This document shows positions 13,001 to 25,072 of a stretch of 64,000 nucleotides of DNA, in pieces. The translations under genes and the position numbers were made by a program. Each line of letters starts with the position of its first letter. The stretch's first letter is position 1. The notes beneath the pieces are model-generated. The model ran no database searches. It was not told the origin of the DNA and was given only the letters and a program-made list of their open reading frames with translations. Source of the DNA: Dichotomocladium elegans (lineage: Eukaryota > Mucoromycota > Mucoromycetes > Mucorales > Lichtheimiaceae); assembly GCA_025716815.1 (NCBI GenBank), contig JAIXMN010000002.1, forward strand, positions 992,001 through 1,056,000. The letters run 5' to 3'.

Positions 13001-13977
13001 TGACCGTTGTTAACGAATTAGTGCCTCGGTTAGTAAGGATTATATCACCTGACATGAGACCTGTGAGTATTGTCTGTTTTATCTGCAATAAGGATCTAAA
13101 TATTTCACTTTAATCAGGTGAGCAAACAGCTTCTTAAACCGGCGGAAAAGGAGACTTTATCTCGTGTAGTAAAGACCATGTTTGAGTATGGCCTGACGTA
13201 TGTCCAGGAGAAAAATAACGATGGCCAATTTGTTTACAAGCTTGAACCGTAAGTGTATCACTGCCATTTGTGTCATCAGGCTAATCAATATTGTAGCCCT
13301 ATTGAGCAACTTCTTCAATTCGAGTCTGTCCCGACGTCGAAAAATATTTTATCTGGAAAATATGCTGTTCGCCAAATGATTGCACAGGAGGTATATATTT
13401 ATATGATCCAGCGCGCTAGCCGACTATGTTTTTCGAGTATGGTAGTTGATCTTTAGTTTATCTTGTAGATTGAGATTGAGCGGCTCCAACAACGTGAGAT
13501 CATGATCGAAAGCAAAGGAGCCAAACCAGCAGATATCCAAAGCAACACAATGGCATCATTGAAAGAGTGAGTTGCAGTTATTCCTTGATATGATTGTTTG
13601 AGCAGCTACCTGACGACAGACATGTAGGAAAACTACACGGATAATAGACGAAGAGATGACCAAGGTATGTCCACGAATTTACGTCTTAACATTGTGTTAT
13701 CCATTTCTTATTTGTCGGTGTTTTTTCGATTTGCTATAAGCTTTCTACGGATTATTTTGGGCGTGTTATCCATTGTGATTCTACTAAAGACAGCACAGTC
13801 AATGGTCCTCGAGGTAAGGGGAAGCGAGCGAGACAGAAGAATAAGATGACCTATCGTTGTGGGTGATTGCTCACGACGGAACCTCTAGATACCGCAAATG
13901 CATCTGTGTCATATCACTTTCATGAAGGCATTACAAATGCCATTCGTAAGCCTATGCATGTACATATGTTTCTCTAA
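10019..13977 (+). CDS. CTF18: Chromosome transmission fidelity protein 18 (alternative RFC large subunit)
   Basis: Large ATPase subunit of the Ctf18-RFC clamp loader, which loads PCNA for cohesion and checkpoint function at forks. Twenty exons are read: 10019-10157, about 10220-10781, 10842-10989, 11078-11203, 11282-11314, 11373-11470, 11524-11701, 11768-11852, 11904-11952, 12011-12203, 12257-12413, 12476-12550, 12623-12852, 12913-13062, 13118-13248, 13297-13390, 13469-13566, 13628-13664, 13741-13813, 13889-13977. They give about 914 residues. Landmarks are [16 protein letters not shown] (RFC box II), GAPGFGKTT (Walker A, about residue 342), [20 protein letters not shown] (Walker B), the CTF18-specific DYFGRVI near the end, and a terminal [11 protein letters not shown] motif that in this family binds Dcc1-Ctf8. 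The intron at 11702-11767 starts with GC, not GT. The first acceptor is ambiguous (10219 or 10228, both in frame). The acidic, Ser-rich N terminus is unconserved. Confidence 0.93.
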
Positions 13978-14376
13978 CCGATAATTGGATGCATATCCGA
14001 TAAATTGTGATACACCAAGTAAATAGAAGTTGTCTCAATTCGGAATTTGCTAGATTGCGTCGTGTGTACATCTCAGAATCCCGTTGCCCATTTGTCACGC
14101 TTCCTTGAATGTCCGGGGTCTGACGTTTCGTCAAAGAAATACAAGAAGGGGTGTGTTTACCAGGCTGACCTATAACATCCGCATTAGGAAGGGCGAATGG
14201 GAGAGGCATAGAGGGGAAAATTCAGTGAATTTTTTTCTTTATCTTATCAAAGGGTGGGCCCGGGAGCAAAGTAAAAAGTGTCGTGTCCCGCTAGTTTCAA
14301 AAAAAAATCCTGCAACAAAAGGGAAGGTCCGGTTTCTTCTTTCCCTCTTTGACACAACCACTTCTGCATATGCGCC
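13978..14376. other. Intergenic between CTF18 and VSB1-like gene
   Basis: Tandem same-strand spacing of about 400 bp. It holds the CTF18 3' flank and the putative promoter of the next gene. No gene is seen. Confidence 0.6.
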
Positions 14377-17300
14377 ATGGACATCCATCGACCCGTCAAT
14401 GCAGATAATTCACAATTAGAACCGTCATCTCGTCGGAATAGTATTGGATCGCTCTATTCCACTTCACAAGATCTCCCTTCTCGTTCGTACTTTTCAGCAC
14501 ATGCCAATTTCGATGGTTGTAAGTAAAAATGTACTCTCTCCGGCGAAAGACGGAATCTGGTTTTTTGACATAGGCTTGCTTATAAAAAAAAAAGATACGG
14601 GTGCGCGGTATTCTGAGTCTGTTGATACCATTAGGGCACAGACAGTTGCTCTCGGAGACTTGAGCATATCAGATGAAAATCCGTACAGTGCCGCAGAAGA
14701 AGCTGCCAACGAGAATGACAATGGCAATGAGTATGCTCCAATATCACTGCCATTAGGACGATCAACGTCCCATTTATCGCGATCGCCCTTGAAGTCTCGA
14801 CGCTCGTTGGTCAACGCACCCAGCAGCAATCTCTCCCTTCTTCTCAACAGTAAAGAAGGAAGCCATTCTGCTAGTGCTAAGGGTTTCTTACCTCCTCCAT
14901 CACCCCAGTCGCGAGCAGGGTCCATTCGAGACCCAGATGAATCTCGGCCTATCCTTCAAAATGTTGATACCACTCGAACTACGTCGACACAATACCACTC
15001 CATCCAAGAACACGGGTCAGATCTTCACCATCATCATCAGCGGATCTGGCATCGAAAATACAAAAAATACCCTCCGATCCGAGATATCCTAAAAAAGCCG
15101 ATCATGTGCCTGCCCGCTGTCATTCTCGGGCTCCTATTGAATTTGCTAGACGCGATCTCATATGGTACTATATTCTGCCTCTTTCATCCCTGGACATGGT
15201 TGACGTCCGCTAATGCTTATAATACTGGTGTAATTTATCTAGGCATGATCACATTTCCGCTCAATAACCCCATCTTTGCCTCATTCGGTCCAGATGGCAT
15301 ATCCATGTTCTATGTCAGGTAACATAATACTTTTTTCTCAAAAAAAAAGAGAAAAGTTAAATTCTTCTGTGGATATCATCAGCTGTATTGTTGCGCAATT
15401 GGTCTATTCATGTGGAGGAAGCATCTTCGCAGGAGGAAATGGAAGGTTAGTAGTGCTCTTTTTTTATTACACAATAAACATACCTTGACATCTGGTTGTA
15501 CTAATACAGCACCATTTAATGTGTGCATCTTTCTTCCAGCATGATGATCGAAGGTAATATTCAGGGTCTACCAATCTGCGCCTTTATCTCTTACTCTTCT
15601 TATTCTAATTTTTCTCTAATATCTCCAGTTGTTCCTTTTCTCCATATTATGGCCGAGCAGATTGTGCGCTATATCGGAGAAGAACACCAGCAAGCCATTG
15701 TTGCGTCAACCATGGTCGCATTTGCTGTTAGTAGCATAATGACTGGACTGGCATTCTTTCTCCTTGGTGCATTCAATCTTGGGTCCTTGATTGGTTTCTT
15801 CCCGCGACACATCTTGGTCGGTACCATTGGTGGCGTCGGTTGGTTCCTGGTCGCCACGGGGATTGAAGTGTCCGCTCGACTTGAAGAGGATCTGCACTAT
15901 ACAATTCCCATGGCTCGGAGGCTTTTCTTGGATACTCATACCCTGTTGCTCTGGACATCAGCTCTTGGTGCGGCTTTGCTTCTTCGCGCAATCCAGCACA
16001 GAGTCAACAATGCCTTGGTAGTGCCTACCTTTTTCATGACATTGCCAATAGTGTTTTATATCCTGGTCTTCATCAGCAGAAACAACGTTAGCGAAATGCG
16101 GAACAGTGGCTGGATCTTCCCTCTCGTTGAGAGCAATCTGCCCTTTTGGCATTTTTATACAAACTTTAATTTTTCTCTGGTCGATTGGCGGGCAGTAGGT
16201 CAGACTATTCCTGCAATGCTTGCGCTTACATTTTTTGGTGAGTGTGTATGCCTTACGGCCCAATTGAACGAAAGAATAACATCTATTCTCAGGCGTACTT
16301 CATGTTCCTATTAATGTACCTGCACTCGGCGTTTCAACTAACAACGATGATGTGAATGTCAACCGAGAACTCGTGGCGCACGGTATCTCTAACGCTATTT
16401 CTGGCCTTCTGGGTTCTGTGCAGAGTAAGTATAGGAATGAAGTGTGGCAACCCATAGCCGACAGGGACACCAAGTCATTGAGAATGCGTATCAATATTAG
16501 ATTATCTTGTATACACCAACAGTCTTCTCTTCATACGATCTGGAGGTGATAGCAGATTGGCGGGTGTCATGCTTGCATGCGCAACAGCTGCTCTATGGAT
16601 GATTGGCCCGTGGATTGTAGGCTATATCCCGGGTATGGCCTAATATAGCGCTGAATCGAAAAGAGGTGAAAAAGTAACTCAATGTGTTTAAATAGTCATG
16701 GTTGTTGGCGCATTGATCTTCCACCTCGGTCTGGATTTGCTTAAGGAAGCACTCCTCGATACATGGAACAGCGTACACTATTTCGAATATTTAACCATCT
16801 GCTTGATTATCTTCTTCATGGCCGCATGGGGTTTTGTCGAGGGTATACTTGTAGGTATCGTGATGGCGTGCTTCTTTTTCGTAGTCCAAAATGCACGTGG
16901 CGGTGATGCGATTCGATCTACGCATACTGGCGCCGAACTGCGATCGACAGTCAGACGATTGTACAGGCAACAAATGTTCCTCAAGGACGTCGGAATGCAG
17001 ATTCAAGTCGTCAAGCTTCAGGGTTATTTGTTCTTTGGCACCATTAACCAAGTCGAACGAGCTATTCGTGATATGATGGATCATCGTGCCTGGAATCTCA
17101 ATCCGATTCGTTTCTTAATTCTTGACCTACAGCTCGTTCAGGGTATTGACTTTAGTGCTTCGGAAGCATTTGTCCGCATCCGACGTCTGCTCAAGAGCAG
17201 AGAAGTATACATGGTCTTGTGCAACATCCCGAGCGAATCGGACCAGGCAAAGGCTTTAATCAAAGCCGGCATGTGGGTTCATGAAGGCGATAAGAACCAT

Positions 17301-18135
17301 AAGAGTGATTTGAAATGTTTTGAATCGCTCAATGGCGCGCTCGAATGGTGTGAGAATACATTGCTCCATGCATACAATTCATATTTCGGGTCGCACCACC
17401 ATCGGCCGACAGGTATGTCTATGGCACGTGGATCTTAAAAGGAGCCGTATGTTTAATTTTCAAACACCTGGACAGTTGCTATCAAAGATTCGCAGCAGCA
17501 GCAACATAATTATCAAGATATGTATGTCAACATGGTAACCGAAGCATCGCCTCGGCAACGCATGGTCTCGAGTGCCATCCAGAAAATTGTTCCAGGTATG
17601 CGAATTCACAAAACCTACTTCCTTTATTTATACTCTTCCCCGTCATACAGAAGTGTCTGCCATCCATCCCAGCCCGAATTTGACACAACCCACGCTGCTG
17701 ATGGTTCAGGTGCTGGGCGAGCTAACGGATGCCGACGTCCCATTTGAATTTTACCACAAGCTAGGGTCCTATTTTAAAAAGGAGGTTGTCCAGAGTGGTA
17801 CAACACTATGGATTGAGGGCGATATATCGGACTGCTTAATCGTCCTTGAGCAAGGTGTACTCCGAAGCCACATGGACATGGACAATGGCGGAAACGTGGT
17901 GGCAGAAACCATCTTACCCGGCACAGTGGTCGGAGAGCTGGGACTGTTTACAGACCGGCGTAGGACCCGGTCAATGTATGTGGAGCAGCCCTCAGTTATC
18001 TGGAAGCTGACCAAGGAGTCGTACAATTTGATGGTGGAACAGCATCCACACGTGGCCAATCAATTCATCACATTATCTCTCCATTTTTCGAGTGAACGTC
18101 TAGAAATCATGACTCGCTATGCATTCCAGCTTTAA
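14377..18135 (+). CDS. VSB1: SulP/SLC26-type transporter with STAS and cyclic-nucleotide-binding-like domains (yeast Ygr125w/Vsb1 type)
   Basis: Probable vacuolar membrane transporter; the yeast member Vsb1 is needed for vacuolar storage of basic amino acids. Exons: 14377-14518, 14595-15164, 15243-15318, 15383-15445, 15540-15553, 15629-16237, 16293-16424, 16501-16632, 16696-17412, 17476-17595, 17651-18135; 1019 residues. A Ser-rich cytosolic N terminus (about 210 residues, with an HHHH run) precedes a SulP core. The core opens with [24 protein letters not shown] and includes [12 protein letters not shown]. Further membrane segments run to about residue 650. A STAS domain (about 675-790, with [16 protein letters not shown]) follows. 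A cNMP-fold domain (about 875-1005) contains the [12 protein letters not shown] loop. The cNMP loop has GELGL and a downstream RRRTR, so real nucleotide binding is uncertain. Exon 5 is only 14 bases. All phases close. Confidence 0.88.
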
Positions 18136-18829
18136 CTCTTTATCGCATAGCGATCTTGCTACATTCGCTTACCCCTTCCACTACTACGCACCTCAAATTA
18201 TTCTCGCTTTGCCTCGACCTTTTTCCTGCATTCACTTTCATCTTGCTTCCACTTCTGGAAACAAACATATTTGCTGCCGTTTCATGAGGGCAGATCATTA
18301 AAAAGTCGTTGAGGAGCCATTATTTTGTTGATTGTCTCTTGCGCTCCTCCTACATGAACAAGTGGTGTGCTATCGAAGTTTCTGCTTGCGTGGTATGCTT
18401 TTTGATTATCGCATGCTTGATGCACTGACGGTATCCTGGCGAAAGAGAGCAGCACTACTTGTTGATCTTTTTTTTTACACATATCTCCAGCGATGAACTA
18501 ATTTCAATGGATGCATTCCTACGAAGAACGTGTATCTTAACTCCACGCATCAATTGATCCAGATAACCATACACAGCAATGATTCAAGGGGGCGGAAGAG
18601 AGGTACGGGTTTTCCTCAGAGCTCTCTCCAGTGAGCATTGGTGTCATGGAAGTCAGGATCTATCTCCCAGAGAACAAGGTCTCTTTCCCCCCCCTCCCCT
18701 GTAGCTTCGAGACATGATTTCATAGCCCCGCTCGAGCCCATTTCTGATTGTGGTACGCAGTCGATAAACCGGCTGCTGATCCGTTCATCTTGAACACAAT
18801 TTCCACCTCGTTGGCTTTACTCTAGAGCA
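18136..18829. other. Intergenic with decayed sequence
   Basis: The 3' flank of the VSB1-like gene grades into decayed DNA ahead of the transposase relic. It includes a C-rich tract near 18688-18701. No gene is recognised. Confidence 0.5.
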
Positions 18830-19715
18830 GCGGATGGAGCAACTGCTCCAAAGGTTTAAGAGTCTCAAAATATTTAATACGACGCTCCATTGATTTATGA
18901 AAACGAATGCAACTTGTCATTGGATATGGCTTGGGTTTCATTCTATAGACAGGAATAGCGATGCAAAAGATCCAAGAGCGTCTTGACTGGGTGCGCAGAT
19001 GGGACGGGACCGACATCGACTTTAGAAAAAAAACTGCGTTCTTCTTGATGAGTGTGGACTCCAGATTAACATGAAATGCAGCATGAACGTGGTTCAAGAA
19101 AGGGATTCATGGAGTGGTTAAAGTACCAAAGACAGAAACAAAGACTATTACAATCTCGGGAGCAATCTCAGCATCAGGGGATCATTAAATGTAGCTTGAG
19201 ACACCCGCAGCCACCAGTCAGGAGAAGAAAGAGGGCAGGTCAATCTGAAGTCGTGAGCAGAGGAACTGTAACTGGACATTGCCTCAGCTTCCTCAAGGCT
19301 ACAATGGACGAGATGGGTACGTACGAACATATGAAGGGCCATCATTTGGGAATGGATAATGCACCTATCCATAAGGCTGAGGATCTCGATGTGCTTATCT
19401 TCTACTATACTCTCCTGAACTTAATCCGATTGAGCAGTTTTGGTCAGTTGTCAAGAGTAAAGCAAAACGGCATAGGTTCTCGGAAAGCGAGAGTTAATGA
19501 CCCGAATCAGCGAAGCATCCAATAGCTTAAAGCTGAGTGATTTCCAAGGTTTCGTTTCGCGTTCTTACAGATGTTCAGCCAACCTTCATAGCAGACAGCA
19601 ATTATGAAATGGAATTCACTGTATAATAATACCACACATAATAATATAGTACATAGAATATTGGATACTTGACTCCTATTTTCGTGATCCTGGAACTTCA
19701 GAATTAAAAAAAATA
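18830..19715 (+). mobile_element. Decayed IS630/Tc1-mariner-type transposase (copy B) with 3' terminal repeat remnant
   Basis: Read across frames, the plus strand carries the ordered catalytic landmarks of a DDE transposase. A first-Asp segment LLDECGLQINMK lies near 19045-19080. TVTGHCLSFLKATMDEM and HHLGMDNAPIHKAEDLD (second Asp) lie in the open frame 19076-19525. YSPELNPIEQFWSVVKSKAK (third acidic residue, E of NPIE) lies at about 19408-19475 in another frame, followed by a conserved C-terminal SNSLKLSDFQGFVSRSY. Several frameshifts and stops show it is dead. Sequence near 19674-19700 resembles, in inverted orientation, the 5' flank of the two other copies (around 29540-29600 and 63715-63770), suggesting a terminal inverted repeat. 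The 3' limit is estimated from that match. Confidence 0.75.
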
Positions 19716-19845
19716 GTGTACGTACCGTTTCGTCGAAAGCGTGTGGATGTTCCACGAGCATATGCGATCCACCAGGTCCGAAGGGATTTAGAACTATTGA
19801 AGGTCGGGTGTGTAAAATCGGAAAAGAGTGATACTGGATAAAGGC
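19716..19845. other. Spacer between transposase relic B and Fanzor-like relic B
   Basis: About 130 bp of unassigned sequence separates the two convergent relics. Confidence 0.4.
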
Positions 19846-20620
19846 CTACGTAATTTCAGGACAAATCATTGTCGACATCCTCGTGATCGTCGTGATTGTG
19901 CTGTTCTCTGTGCTCGCCCTGCTCTTCGTGGCCTTGCATTTCGTTGAGCTATCTCTTGTTCTCGGAGCCTGATGCCTGCCACGGCCCCTTGGCAAAATCT
20001 TTGGAGAATTGGACGCTGTGAGCGAAGGCTTGCAGATGATATGGTGCATGTTAAAGTACGCTGCCGTGACTCTGTCCCACAAATGAAGCTGACATCCGTT
20101 CTCTGTGCTGCCTACTGTACAGCCTTGGTTGAGACATCTATTGAAAACACGGAATAGTAGGGAGATTCTTTTTATGGAAAAAAAACCTTACAAGTGGAAT
20201 GGAATGGCCATGGCAAATAACGCGAGTACGCCTCCTTCCTTCGTGTCCTCGCCGAGCAGGCGGTGGATTCGGAGCTTGCTTGAACATGCGTAGACTATCG
20301 ACCTCGCAGGCTGGATAACACCATCTAGTTTTTGAATTCGTCGATCAAGTATACTCTGCGCCCGCACGACCTCAGAAGCCGTCGAAAGCCTTTCCCACAG
20401 ATGGGTTCGTGGAACTGAGCGTGTGGGACAGACAAATCTCCTATGATGTATATCGCGTCCGGAACGAACTTGACATCCGGCCTGTTCACAAGGTTCCGGC
20501 TGGTACGCTGCTTATTTATGTACGCGGACAATCGCAACAAACGGAACAGGAAACGACGAGGCTCATGATCCGTGACAGTGGGCTCGTAGAAGTCTGCGAC
20601 ATATTCCACATTGCAGGATC
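19846..20620 (-). pseudogene. Fanzor-like (eukaryotic TnpB homologue) relic B, RuvC-II to RuvC-III
   Basis: Minus-strand frame 20609-20325 reads LRLSAYINKQRTSRNLV, then AIYIIGDLS, FHEPICGKGFRRLLRS and VYLIDEFKN. This is the motif order of Fanzor/TnpB proteins around the RuvC-II glutamate (LIDEF-K-TS in intact relatives). Downstream, CTVGSTENGCQLHLWDRVTAA and FNMHHII (about 20100-20020) match the zinc-ribbon exit and the RuvC-III NRD-xxA-xxN block, but the catalytic Asp position is Val. A stop directly after EFKN and frame changes break the gene. A His/Asp/Glu-rich C-terminal tail may follow (19850-19940). It lies tail to tail with the IS630/Tc1 relic on the opposite strand. Assignment is by motif recall, not alignment. 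Confidence 0.55.
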
Positions 20621-22200
20621 GAGAGTTATCAGTAACACATCAAAACTACATAGGCTACACCAGTTGAACGGGAGGATATATTCCTCACCAACCGCAATAA
20701 TCCTTCGTGCGACGTCTTTGGTCGCATATTACAAACAAGACCACCCAAGGTTTAAATCGGTTTACCTTGGTGGCGATTGTGAATTCCTAGACAACAATAC
20801 TTCTGTCAGGGATAACCAGGCTTATTCTTGGAGAAATACCCTGAATTTGATTTTGGGTATATCCACACCGTCATTGACTTCTCCCATAAAAGGGCAACTG
20901 TAGCAGGAACGATCATGATGACTTCAACAATGAGAACTGCAAGTGCAAGAGTACAGACAGTGCAACTCAGGTCTTCCATTCCAATACCTTTACGTCCAAC
21001 AAAGAAAATATTAAATCCCACTTCAGCCTCTCTTCCATGGCCTTACCCGATATAAACCTATATGCTATCGTCTTGTTTTTTTTTTTTTTATTTTTGTTCA
21101 TGACTGATACTCGTTGCTGTTTCTAGATTGACCCACCTTACCCATACCCAAGGTCATCGAAGGATGCGCGAGGGATATCGGACTTCCCGGTGGGGCCGTG
21201 ATTTGGCTGCCTCCAGGCAGGGCCCTTCCCTTTTTTTTTTCGTCGCTGCTCCCCTCGTCCGTCCCTCCGGGGTTACTTTGCCGTGCGGGCCGATTTGCCC
21301 CACCGCTGCTCCCCTCCTGTTCGTCCGTCCTGGTTATCGCTGAGATATACCTGGCTAACTCCGTGGAAGAGGATGCAAGTTAAAAGATATGGGGAAGGAT
21401 CAATATTCTTTGCTGGCGAACGATTTTCTTTATCGCATACCAGATATACGCTCAGAACGATATACATCCCATTTCTAAACTGGTTTGATAAACATTGCAC
21501 TGAAATCAGATGGTAGGCTTACGGGTCAAGCCTGCGATCACATTGCCTACACAAGTTAAGAATAACAGCTTCTGATGCTGGAACGGATAAACTAAGTTTA
21601 GCTGGACATGGAGCCATATTGCCATTTTGGTAACTGTCTACAGTAGTAAAACCTTTGATCAAGTTATTCTCGATCTTCATAGTAAGTTCGACAGCTCGTG
21701 GATGGTCGATGTATTGGATCGAGCTGTATCGGGGCCGAGGGTTGGGGCCACTCTTTGACGCTGGTATGTAGATACAATGAGTAAGCAGAAAGACCATCGC
21801 TACTGAACGATTAAAAAAGAAAGAGCCACGAGCTAATGTTACACAAACTATTCATAGATGATGCCTGCGCAAGAATAGCGAGACCATTCAATCCGCATTG
21901 TTCATACATCTCTCCTCGTGCCAGACGAGATAGAACGCCACCACGTGCAAAGACACAATAACAAATGGGCCGTCATTTTCTAGTGCCAAGACAGACAACT
22001 TTGCGGATGCTAATGGATGCCAGCCTGCCTTGCGGTGGTCTGAGCTTTTCCTCCCCGGGAAAGAGGGGTCAGGGGAGGAGGGGGACGTACTTTGCACTAC
22101 GATGGAAGAAAAAAAAATAATTTGCGGGGGCTAAAGCCATGCAAGCATTGTTCTCTCTTTTGTCTTTATTACACGTTTGACACAAAAAACAACATCAGCA
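20621..22200. other. Gene-free interval upstream of F-BAR gene
   Basis: The first part may hold more N-terminal remains of relic B. A C/T-rich low-complexity block sits at about 21190-21330 with GTCCGTCC-like repeats. A 71-codon plus-strand frame (21128-21343) overlaps it and looks like composition, not a gene. The last few hundred bases are the presumed promoter of the F-BAR gene. Confidence 0.45.
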
Positions 22201-25072
22201 ATGGCATCGGCTTCGTACACATTCCACAGTGGCATGTCTCCCCCTGGGCCTCGTATGGCAAACCACTTTTGGGTATGCAAAAAAAAAAAGAAATAATACC
22301 CTACGCGCAGGCACTCTGGCAAACATATGTATTGTGGAGTGCCTGTTGTCTTTCTTAATATGTAGTAATCGCCTTGGTGAACTTTCTCCCTCCTTCTTAG
22401 TCAGACGATAACACTGCGCTCAATACAATCCTAGATCGACTTCAGAAATCGAAACGCACCTGCGAGACTGTACTGAAAATGTTTGAGAAAAGGCGAGTAG
22501 AAAGTGGCCGTTCAGCTTATTTTCGAAATTCGAACGTCGTGCTCATGCTTACAAATAGAGCACACATCGAACAAGAGTATGGCGAGCGCCTTTTGAAGCT
22601 GTCGCAGATTCACCTCTCGGGTACCGAGGAGTCGCATAGCACATTTTCTGAACTGCTTGAGAGCGTCCCAACCGCCACTGAGGCGGCTGCCCGTGCACAC
22701 ATTGATCTCGCTCAGCAGATACACCATCTTCTGGAAGCCCCGTTGGTGGGCTTCATTAAGGAACAAAAAGCAGTGCGAAAAATGGTTAGCTTTCTCTTAC
22801 GATCTGCTTTCTGGACGATCGAACTCAATCTTCGTTAGTGTATGCAAGAAATGGACCAGATACAGAACTTACGATACATGCATCTTGACAATGTCAAAAG
22901 GGTAAATTATTGCTCGTGATAAAAGCAGTGCTGCCGCGTCTCTTTTTTTTTTTCCTTTTTTTTGGTCATCTGACACAGACCTATACAGGCACGGAATGCT
23001 TATCTTACCGAGTGTGCAAACCTAGAAGAAGTACAAAAATACGCAAGCGATCCTGAGGCTGAGGAAGTTGTGCAGGTATGAGAATATGCATTTCTATGGG
23101 TAAACATGTAAATTGACGGGCGGATTGGTATTAGATGAAACAGAAGGTGGCTACAGTCGGTAAGTTTATCATCCTCTGATCTTTTTTTCTTTCTTTCTGT
23201 GAGATAAATAACGCATTCGCCTGTAGATCAGGAGTACAAGTTGTCTTTAGGCATACTTGAGTCCGTTACAGCTAGCTGGATAGAAGAATGGCGAAAGTCG
23301 TGTAACGTGTTCCAAGAACTCGAGGAGAAGAAGCTCAATTTCTTAGGCGGTACACTTCATGCGTAAGCACTCGTCTTACCTCCATTGTGATCTTTCTAAG
23401 TCGTTGAAAATAGTTACGCGAATATGATAGCGAACGTGTATACGATCGATGATCAGGTAAGTAAGTCTATCTTGGAGAGGCTGAGGCGATCGACTGAGGC
23501 TCAGTTGCATATGTATACATTGGTTGGTTACAGTCAAGTGACCGCATCCGTGCAGCCTATGATAACTTGGACATTTTGTGTGATATGAATCAATTCATTC
23601 GAAGTAAAGGAACAGGAACGACAATACCTGGTAAGTTGTGCGATTGTGCCTGGCCGTGCTACTTTCTCTCTATGTTATTAAGTCACCGGAATTGTGACAG
23701 AGACGCCGAAATATACCAGTTACGAAGACACGGAGGATAAACCGAAACCAACCATTAAAATAATACCGCGCAAAATTCACGAAATCAATATACCCGTGGT
23801 CGACGAAGAGCTACGGTCAGTGAACGACCAACTAAGGAAACTTCCATCAATGCGAGAGAAGAAACCAATACCTGTAAGTGGAACACATCATTTTATTCCC
23901 TATGTTGGCAGGTTCTCAGGGCCTATTACTTTTAGCCAAAAATTCGGACGCCTGCTTCGCCGATAAACGAAGTCTCTTCAGTTTCTCCAATCGAATCATC
24001 GCCAGACAGCAATGCAATATATATACCGCCACCCTTTTTGTTTGACGAAAAGCATGAGGAACAGGAACCATCCCAAGATCAGCTCGTCCCCGAAATAAAG
24101 CCGTCTGAAAAGGCTCTCCCTTCGCTTCCTGTCTGTCAAACGATCACCAATACCAGCAGATCCCCCTCCAGACAGGTTTGTACCTCGCTTCATGTTTATT
24201 AATGTTCCTAATTAATATACTGAATCAACAAGTGTAGCTATCCGAGCCGATCCAATTGAACACTAATCCAGACGACAGCTTAGGGCACATCTCAAAGGCT
24301 CATCAACCTCAGTCATCCCCTATGTTATTAACCTCTGCTCCGGATTTCCATCCATATTATCAATACAATGCCGGCAATGTATCCAGCCCTCATTTGCCAA
24401 CGACGGTTGTGGCACGATCTGCAGCGGTGATCGAAGGTCATAACAACAAACAGATACCTGTAGTATCAATTGATTTCGATGATCAAGAAGCGTTGCGCAA
24501 AGGCAAAAAGAAGAATAAGGGCTACTCGGGGGTATTCCCATTTCTAAAGAAGAAATCCGAGACCCACTTCCAGCAGGATTCACCAGGTGAAGAGAAAACG
24601 CCATCTGTGCCTCGCTTTTCGCTAGGCGGATTCCGAGGTTCAAAGAAGGAACCGAAGTCGCCAATGGCATCTCAGCAGCAATCGCCTCATAGCCCTAGTT
24701 ACCCCGGTGGCGAGCAGGATGCCTCCTCACTTGCTGAGAAAGCTGGCCAGGTCTCGGATCCTTCACTTCCCGCACAAGCCACCGAGAGCTTAGAATACAA
24801 GGTTCCTATTATGGAATATGTAAAAGCACAATGGAGTTACGATGCCAAGGTAATTGTCTGTATAAATGCACATGAGCAAATCCCGATGTTGATTTTTTTT
24901 TTCTCTTGTTCCGCAGATTGAGTCAGAAATAACATTTACGAAGAACGACGTCCTTGCGGTATATGAAAAGAAACGGGATGGATGGTGGGACGCTCAAATC
25001 GTCGAAAGTAGTAACAATAATAACATTAATTCCCGAGGTTTGGTTCCTGGAAACTTCATGACTTCTGTGTGA
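22201..25072 (+). CDS. F-BAR and SH3 domain protein (Cdc15/Hof1/PSTPIP-like)
   Basis: Membrane-curving scaffold that in fungi links the plasma membrane to actin at division or endocytic sites. Twelve exons: 22201-22272, 22401-22784, 22839-22901, 22989-23075, 23135-23159, 23227-23362, 23414-23456, 23534-23630, 23701-23873, 23936-24175, 24238-24849, 24917-25072; 695 residues. The F-BAR domain occupies about residues 18-330, starting MANHFWSDD and containing LQKSKRTCE and EQEYGERLLKL. A long Pro/Ser-rich linker follows. A C-terminal SH3 domain (about 640-693) carries the hallmarks ALYDY-like AQWSYDAK, DGWWDA and GLVPGNFM. The start is the ATG that precedes the FANxFW-like F-BAR entry. Hof1/Cdc15-type cytokinesis scaffolds and Bzz1-type proteins share this architecture; Bzz1 usually has two SH3 domains, so a Cdc15/Hof1/Imp2 relation is preferred. 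AATAAA follows the stop. Confidence 0.85.

Noticed and set aside
13801..13856. Alternative CTF18 C terminus reading through 13801-13856
   Set aside because: It ends in a stop and loses the conserved [11 protein letters not shown] motif that splicing at 13813/13889 restores.
19076..19525. Open frame of 149 codons as an intact gene
   Set aside because: It holds only the second-Asp block of a transposase; the first and last catalytic blocks lie in other frames with stops between.
20409..20903. 164-codon plus-strand frame
   Set aside because: Antisense to Fanzor-like relic B; its sequence has no motif, while the minus strand shows the family blocks.
21128..21383. Overlapping plus-strand frames at 21.1-21.4 kb
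   Set aside because: Driven by C/T-rich low complexity; Pro/Phe/Arg-biased with no motif.
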